The position numbers were made by a program, and so were the translations under genes. From JBLUOA01 sp048060095 (GTDB lineage: Bacteria; Pseudomonadota; Alphaproteobacteria; Rhodobacterales; Rhodobacteraceae): DNA of 64,000 nucleotides. The notes beneath the pieces were generated by a model that worked only from the letters and a program-made list of their open reading frames with translations, was not told the origin of the DNA and searched no databases. Position 1 is the first letter of the stretch; the number at the start of each line of letters is the position of its first letter. Positions 60,382 through 64,000 of the stretch are shown in pieces. Location of the stretch: NCBI RefSeq assembly GCF_048060095.1, contig NZ_JBLUOA010000001.1:62001-126000 (forward strand), written 5' to 3'.

Positions 60382-61844
60382 TGAAGCTTGGCCTTGAAAC
60401 CCTCGCCGACCTGCCGGATGGTGTGCGTGTGCCGACTTATGACCGGGCGGAACTGTCGGCGGGCATCGTCCACATCGGTCTTGGCAATTTCCATCGTGCT
60501 CATCAGGCGTGGTATCTGCACCGGCTGATGGATCAAGGCTTTGCGAAGGATTGGGCCATTCTCGGCGCGGGCGTGCGCCCCGCAGATGCCGCACAGCGCG
60601 AAAGGATGCTGGCGCAAGATTGCCTGACGACGCTGATCGAACTCGACCCTTCCGGCAAATCGGCAGAGATCACGGGTAGCATGATCGGTTTCATCCCGGT
60701 TGCTGAGGATAACGCCCCCCTGATCGCGCATATGGCTGACCCTGCAATCCGTATTGTTGCCCTGACCGTGACCGAAGGCGGCTATTACGTCGCCGCCGAC
60801 GGGGGGTTCGACAGCCAGCACTCGGACATGCAGCACGATGCGGCAAACCCCGACACGCCCAGATCAGCCTTTGGCGCGATGATCGCTGCGTTGAAACAGC
60901 GCCGCGCCACTGAAGCTGGCCCCTTCACCTGCCAAAGCTGTGACAACCTGCAAGGCAACGGGGATATTTTGCGTCAGACCATTCTGGGGCTGGCCGCGCT
61001 GTCGGACCTTGATCTTGCAGCATGGATCGATGACACCGTCACTTTTCCGAACGCGATGGTCGACTGCATCGTGCCCGCGACTGGCCCGTCCGAACTGTCG
61101 CTTGTCCGCAGTTTCGGCATCAAGGACGCGGCCCCCGTCACCCACGAGAATTTTCGCCAATGGGTGATGGAAGACAAGTTTTGCGCGGGCCGCCCCGACT
61201 GGGACAAGGTCGGCGCCACGTTCACCGACGATGTGCATAGTTTTGAGGCGATGAAGCTGCGGCTGCTGAATGCGGGCCATCAGATCATCGCGACGCCGGG
61301 CGAATTGCTGTCGGTCGAAACGATTGCCGACACGATGGCCCACCCCTTGATCCACGACCTGTTCCGCAAGATCGAAACATCCGAAATCGTCCCGCATGTC
61401 GCCGCTGTTCCGGGGATGGAACCGTTGGCCTATGTCGATCTGATCACCACCCGCTTTGCCAATCCCGAAATCCGCGACACGACGCGCCGGGTGGCCTTTG
61501 ACGGATCGTCGCGCCATGTCGGTTTCCTTCACCCGATCATCCGTGACGCGCTTGAAGCGGACGCGCCGATCGATGGACTGGCCTTGGTTGAAGCGCTCTG
61601 GGCCCGCATGTGCGCAGGCACCCGCGAAGACGGGAACGAGATCGCGGCGAACGATCCGTTCTGGGACGTTCTGACCGTGAAAGCCAACGCCGCAAGAAAC
61701 AACCCAACGGCTTGGATCGCGCAGGACAGGTTCTATGGCGACCTCGGCCAGAACGTTCGGTTTATCGAAAGCTTCGCACGCTGGCTGCGTCTGGTCTGGA
61801 ACGATGGAACAGAGGCAGCTATTCGCACCTATCTAGAAAGCTGA
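60381..61844 (+). CDS. mtlK: Mannitol 2-dehydrogenase family protein (MtlK-like)
   Basis: A 487-residue polyol-specific long-chain dehydrogenase. IVHIGLGNFHRAHQAWYLHR is the signature of the mannitol/fructuronate dehydrogenase family, and VTLTVTEGGYY-type and SCDNLQGNG segments follow; ALLNAGHQ-like sequence near residue 300 carries the catalytic region. It oxidises mannitol or D-arabinitol to the ketose with NAD. It shares the A of the SmoS stop codon (TGATG), so both dehydrogenases are made together. Confidence 0.92.
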   Translation: MKLGLETLADLPDGVRVPTYDRAELSAGIVHIGLGNFHRAHQAWYLHRLMDQGFAKDWAILGAGVRPADAAQRERMLAQDCLTTLIELDPSGKSAEITGSMIGFIPVAEDNAPLIAHMADPAIRIVALTVTEGGYYVAADGGFDSQHSDMQHDAANPDTPRSAFGAMIAALKQRRATEAGPFTCQSCDNLQGNGDILRQTILGLAALSDLDLAAWIDDTVTFPNAMVDCIVPATGPSELSLVRSFGIKDAAPVTHENFRQWVMEDKFCAGRPDWDKVGATFTDDVHSFEAMKLRLLNAGHQIIATPGELLSVETIADTMAHPLIHDLFRKIETSEIVPHVAAVPGMEPLAYVDLITTRFANPEIRDTTRRVAFDGSSRHVGFLHPIIRDALEADAPIDGLALVEALWARMCAGTREDGNEIAANDPFWDVLTVKANAARNNPTAWIAQDRFYGDLGQNVRFIESFARWLRLVWNDGTEAAIRTYLES

Positions 61845-61849
61845 GCACC

Positions 61850-62845
61850 ATGAAGGCCATCGTTTTCCAAGACCAAAATACGCCGACCCTGAAAGACCGC
61901 CCCGACCCACGCCCCGGCGCCGGAGAGGTCTTGATCGAAGTTCATGCCAGCGGCATTTGCCACACCGACATCGAAGTTCTGCGCGGCAATTACGGCACCT
62001 CGGCCTTTCCCCTCATCCCCGGCCATGAATACGCCGGGCGAATTCTTGAGATCGGGCCAGAGGTCGCCGACCTCAAGGCAGGCGACCGCGTGGTTGTAGA
62101 CCCCAATCTTGAATGCGGAACGTGCCCGGCCTGCAAACGGGGCTGGACGCATCTGTGCGAAACCTTGGGCGCCTATGGCGTGACATGTGACGGCGGATTT
62201 GCGGAATACAGCGTCGTGAAAGCGTCGCGTGTCCATCTGATCGGTGACATGCCGTATGACATTGCGGCCCTTGCTGAGCCCTTGGGCTGTGTGATGAACG
62301 GTCTGGATGCCGCACAAGCCACCCGCGCCAAAACAGCACTGGTCTTTGGCGCTGGTCCCATCGGCCTGTTGATGGCGATCGGGATGCAAGTTTCCGGCGT
62401 CAAAAAGGTTTCGTTGGTCGATATCGATGCCGCGCGTCTGGACCTCGCCGAGAGTTTCGGCTTTCCCGGCATAGCGGCACAAAGCGCGGAATTAGAGGCA
62501 ATGCACCACGGCATCGATCTGGTTGCCGATGCGACGGGCGTTCCCGCTGTCGCGGCCAGTCTGACGGACTATGTCACCAATGGCGGCGTCGGGATGTTTT
62601 TTGGCATCTGCCCGTCAGAGGCCCGGATCGAAATTTCGCCGTTTGAACTTTTCCGCCGCCAGATCACGCTTGCCGGATCACATTCGCTGAACCACAACAT
62701 CCCGCAGGCTTTGAAGGGTCTGCGTGCCTACGGAAAGGACATTGCACGGATCGTGTCGCATCGCGTTGCACTGGAAGAAATTGCCGCAGTGTTCGATGGC
62801 AGCCTTCCCAAGAGCAGCCTGAAAATTCAGTTCACGCGGCCTTGA
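61850..62845 (+). CDS. Zinc-dependent alcohol dehydrogenase (polyol dehydrogenase-like)
   Basis: A 331-residue MDR enzyme. Catalytic zinc ligands are Cys37, His59 and Glu60 (GHEYAG); the structural zinc site is Cys89, Cys92, Cys95 and Cys103; the nucleotide loop is VFGAGPIGLLMA. The longer frame to 61610 overlaps mtlK and is rejected. The length and layout match sorbitol/arabinitol dehydrogenase relatives. It starts 5 nt after the mtlK stop, so a third polyol such as galactitol, iditol or arabinitol is a reasonable substrate guess. No clear terminator follows. Confidence 0.87.
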   Translation: MKAIVFQDQNTPTLKDRPDPRPGAGEVLIEVHASGICHTDIEVLRGNYGTSAFPLIPGHEYAGRILEIGPEVADLKAGDRVVVDPNLECGTCPACKRGWTHLCETLGAYGVTCDGGFAEYSVVKASRVHLIGDMPYDIAALAEPLGCVMNGLDAAQATRAKTALVFGAGPIGLLMAIGMQVSGVKKVSLVDIDAARLDLAESFGFPGIAAQSAELEAMHHGIDLVADATGVPAVAASLTDYVTNGGVGMFFGICPSEARIEISPFELFRRQITLAGSHSLNHNIPQALKGLRAYGKDIARIVSHRVALEEIAAVFDGSLPKSSLKIQFTRP

Positions 62846-63037
62846 TTTTTTGGACGTTGCGGGACGGTATGCAAAACGACCGACGACACGAATCTGGCGC
62901 ATCTGAATAGCCGCACGACCTTAAATTGCCGAAATCCCCTCACCGCCTACTGACTTTACTCAATCGAAAAAACCACGCGCCCTCAGTCGTTTACCCAATC
63001 TTTACCGAGGCAGTCGGCAGACCTAATCTCGCACCAA

Positions 63038-63055
63038 TTTGCATACGAATGCAAA
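63038..63055. promoter_or_regulatory. LacI-type operator TTTGCATACGAATGCAAA
   Basis: An 18-bp palindrome with central CG, perfect except for one base pair (A/A at the positions flanking the CG), 77 bp upstream of the second sugar-binding protein gene. Even length, central CG and AT-rich arms with GCA steps are the usual form of LacI-family operators. The rest of the 286-bp gap (62846-63131) shows no other gene or clear terminator. Confidence 0.6.
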
Positions 63056-63131
63056 AATCCTTTGAGTATCACCAATTGCCCCGTATGGTTGGAAAATTCT
63101 GAAAGCGACTCGCGGACTGGGAGGTAATGCG

Positions 63132-64000
63132 ATGCAAAGACGGACATTCCTTACAACGGTATCAGCCATAGCGATGGTTGCGGGTGTGCCACAACTGGCC
63201 GCCGCACAAGAGATTGCGCACGGATTGACGCCGGGCCGCCCCTATGAGGGCACGACGATCAACGTATTGTCGGTTGTGACGCCACAATTTGATGGCCTGC
63301 GCCTGCGGGATCAGGAATTCACAGACCTGACGGGGATTGAGGTGGAGTGGACCTTCATTCCGTTCGGCTCTCTCCAAGAACGCGTGAATGCCGAGGGGAT
63401 CGCCGCGAATGGCACCTTTGACGTTGTGAATTACCTCGATAGCTGGGGACCACCCAACGCGCATTGGCTGCGCCGCATTGACGACCTGATGGAGCGTGAC
63501 GGTATTTCGATGGACCGGTATCCGCCGGCCTTTGCCCGCTCTGCCCAGTTTGAGGGTGAAACGCTCGGCTTCCCGCTGCGGGCCCATGCCCAGTTGATGT
63601 TCTACCGCAAAGACTTGATCGAAACGCCGCCCGAGACATGGGCCGACGTCATCGCCATCGGTGAACAACTGGCCGAAACCAACCCCGACATCGCGCCGCT
63701 TGCGCTTTACTACAACAATGATGGCAACCGGCAGAACCTGTTCATCTGGATCAACTTCCTTTGGGCTGCGGGTGCGGACGTCTTCAACGATGACTTCACC
63801 GCCGCCTGGACCAGCGATGAGGCCATTGCCGCGACCGAGGCGTATATCGGGCTGCATACGGAACATGGCGTGACCAACCCGAATTCGCTCGCGTTTGTCG
63901 AACAGGATGCGCGCCAGTCGTTCATGCAAGGCAACTCTGCGATGATCCCCGTTTGGTGGTGGGCCTATTCGGGCTTTATCGATCCCGAAAACTCTACCCT
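63132..64000 (+). CDS. Sugar ABC transporter substrate-binding protein, 3' end beyond window
   Basis: At least 289 residues of an SBP family 1 protein, open to the right edge. The N-terminus MQRRTFLTTVSAIAMVAG has a twin-arginine pair (Arg3, Arg4) in a Tat-like context, and signal cleavage is expected near residue 25 (AAAQ). The mature part has GTTINVLSVVTPQFDGL, FPLRAHAQLMFYRKDL and SFMQGNSAMIPVWWWAY, standard for sugar binders. GGGAGG precedes the ATG. A separate LacI-type operator upstream suggests it starts a new operon with different control from smoE. Confidence 0.88.
   Translation, partial: MQRRTFLTTVSAIAMVAGVPQLAAAQEIAHGLTPGRPYEGTTINVLSVVTPQFDGLRLRDQEFTDLTGIEVEWTFIPFGSLQERVNAEGIAANGTFDVVNYLDSWGPPNAHWLRRIDDLMERDGISMDRYPPAFARSAQFEGETLGFPLRAHAQLMFYRKDLIETPPETWADVIAIGEQLAETNPDIAPLALYYNNDGNRQNLFIWINFLWAAGADVFNDDFTAAWTSDEAIAATEAYIGLHTEHGVTNPNSLAFVEQDARQSFMQGNSAMIPVWWWAYSGFIDPENST

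Noticed and set aside
1..64000. CRISPR arrays, restriction-modification, toxin-antitoxin or other defence systems
   Set aside because: No regularly spaced repeats and no proteins with such domains were found in either strand.

Overview
The window is a 64 kb piece of an alphaproteobacterial chromosome, most likely from the Rhodobacteraceae (Roseobacter group). The basis is gene content and order: the redox regulon regB / senC-regA in divergent arrangement, the AddAB type of recombination nuclease, hslVU, the hemD-mitofilin-hemY operon, tsaD-gpsA-yciI-EVE, and a sorbitol/mannitol-type polyol operon. This assignment is inference from family knowledge; no database search was run. Coding density is high, many genes overlap by ATGA or TAATG junctions, and no insertion sequence, phage or CRISPR array was seen.

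Region 1 (1-17.9 kb) is housekeeping. Read on the minus strand: regB sensor kinase, a PAS-only protein, tsaE, an AmgK-like sugar kinase, a MurU-like uridylyltransferase, addB, addA, trxA with a UUCG-loop terminator, then hslVU, a lipoprotein alpha/beta hydrolase and an MFS transporter cut by the window edge. On the plus strand senC and regA diverge from regB, followed by a fumarylacetoacetase-family hydrolase.

Region 2 (18-31.5 kb) is a polyamine uptake and catabolism island built around a GntR regulator. Leftward it has a gamma-glutamylpolyamine synthetase, a PLP aminotransferase and a gamma-glutamylputrescine oxidase-like flavoprotein. Rightward it has a complete Pot-type ABC transporter, a second synthetase, a second flavoprotein oxidase, a class I glutamine amidotransferase and an agmatinase-family ureohydrolase. 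Related TTTGATCAAA palindromes lie upstream of both arms. No aldehyde dehydrogenase for the middle step is present in the window.

Region 3 (31.5-44.4 kb) holds ahcY, a small exported protein, an HD hydrolase, a DAO-family flavoprotein, and a GntR-controlled peptide-type ABC operon with an M24 peptidase placed between the binding protein and the permeases. It ends with DUF2853 and DUF1761 proteins. Region 4 (44.4-51.9 kb) holds EVE, YciI, gpsA, tsaD, hemD, a mitofilin-like coiled-coil protein, hemY, tRNA-Thr(CGT), an AraC remnant and a thioredoxin-fold protein.

Region 5 (52-64 kb) is a polyol catabolism cluster. A PfkB sugar kinase and a GatZ/KbaZ-family protein run left; a LacI regulator, a Smo-type ABC transporter, a sorbitol/galactitol-type SDR, a mannitol 2-dehydrogenase and a zinc alcohol dehydrogenase run right; a second sugar ABC binding protein runs off the end. 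Together they could carry galactitol or sorbitol through tagatose or fructose to fructose 6-phosphate. A recurring feature is a strong RNA hairpin directly after the solute-binding-protein gene in all three ABC operons whose gene junction is visible.
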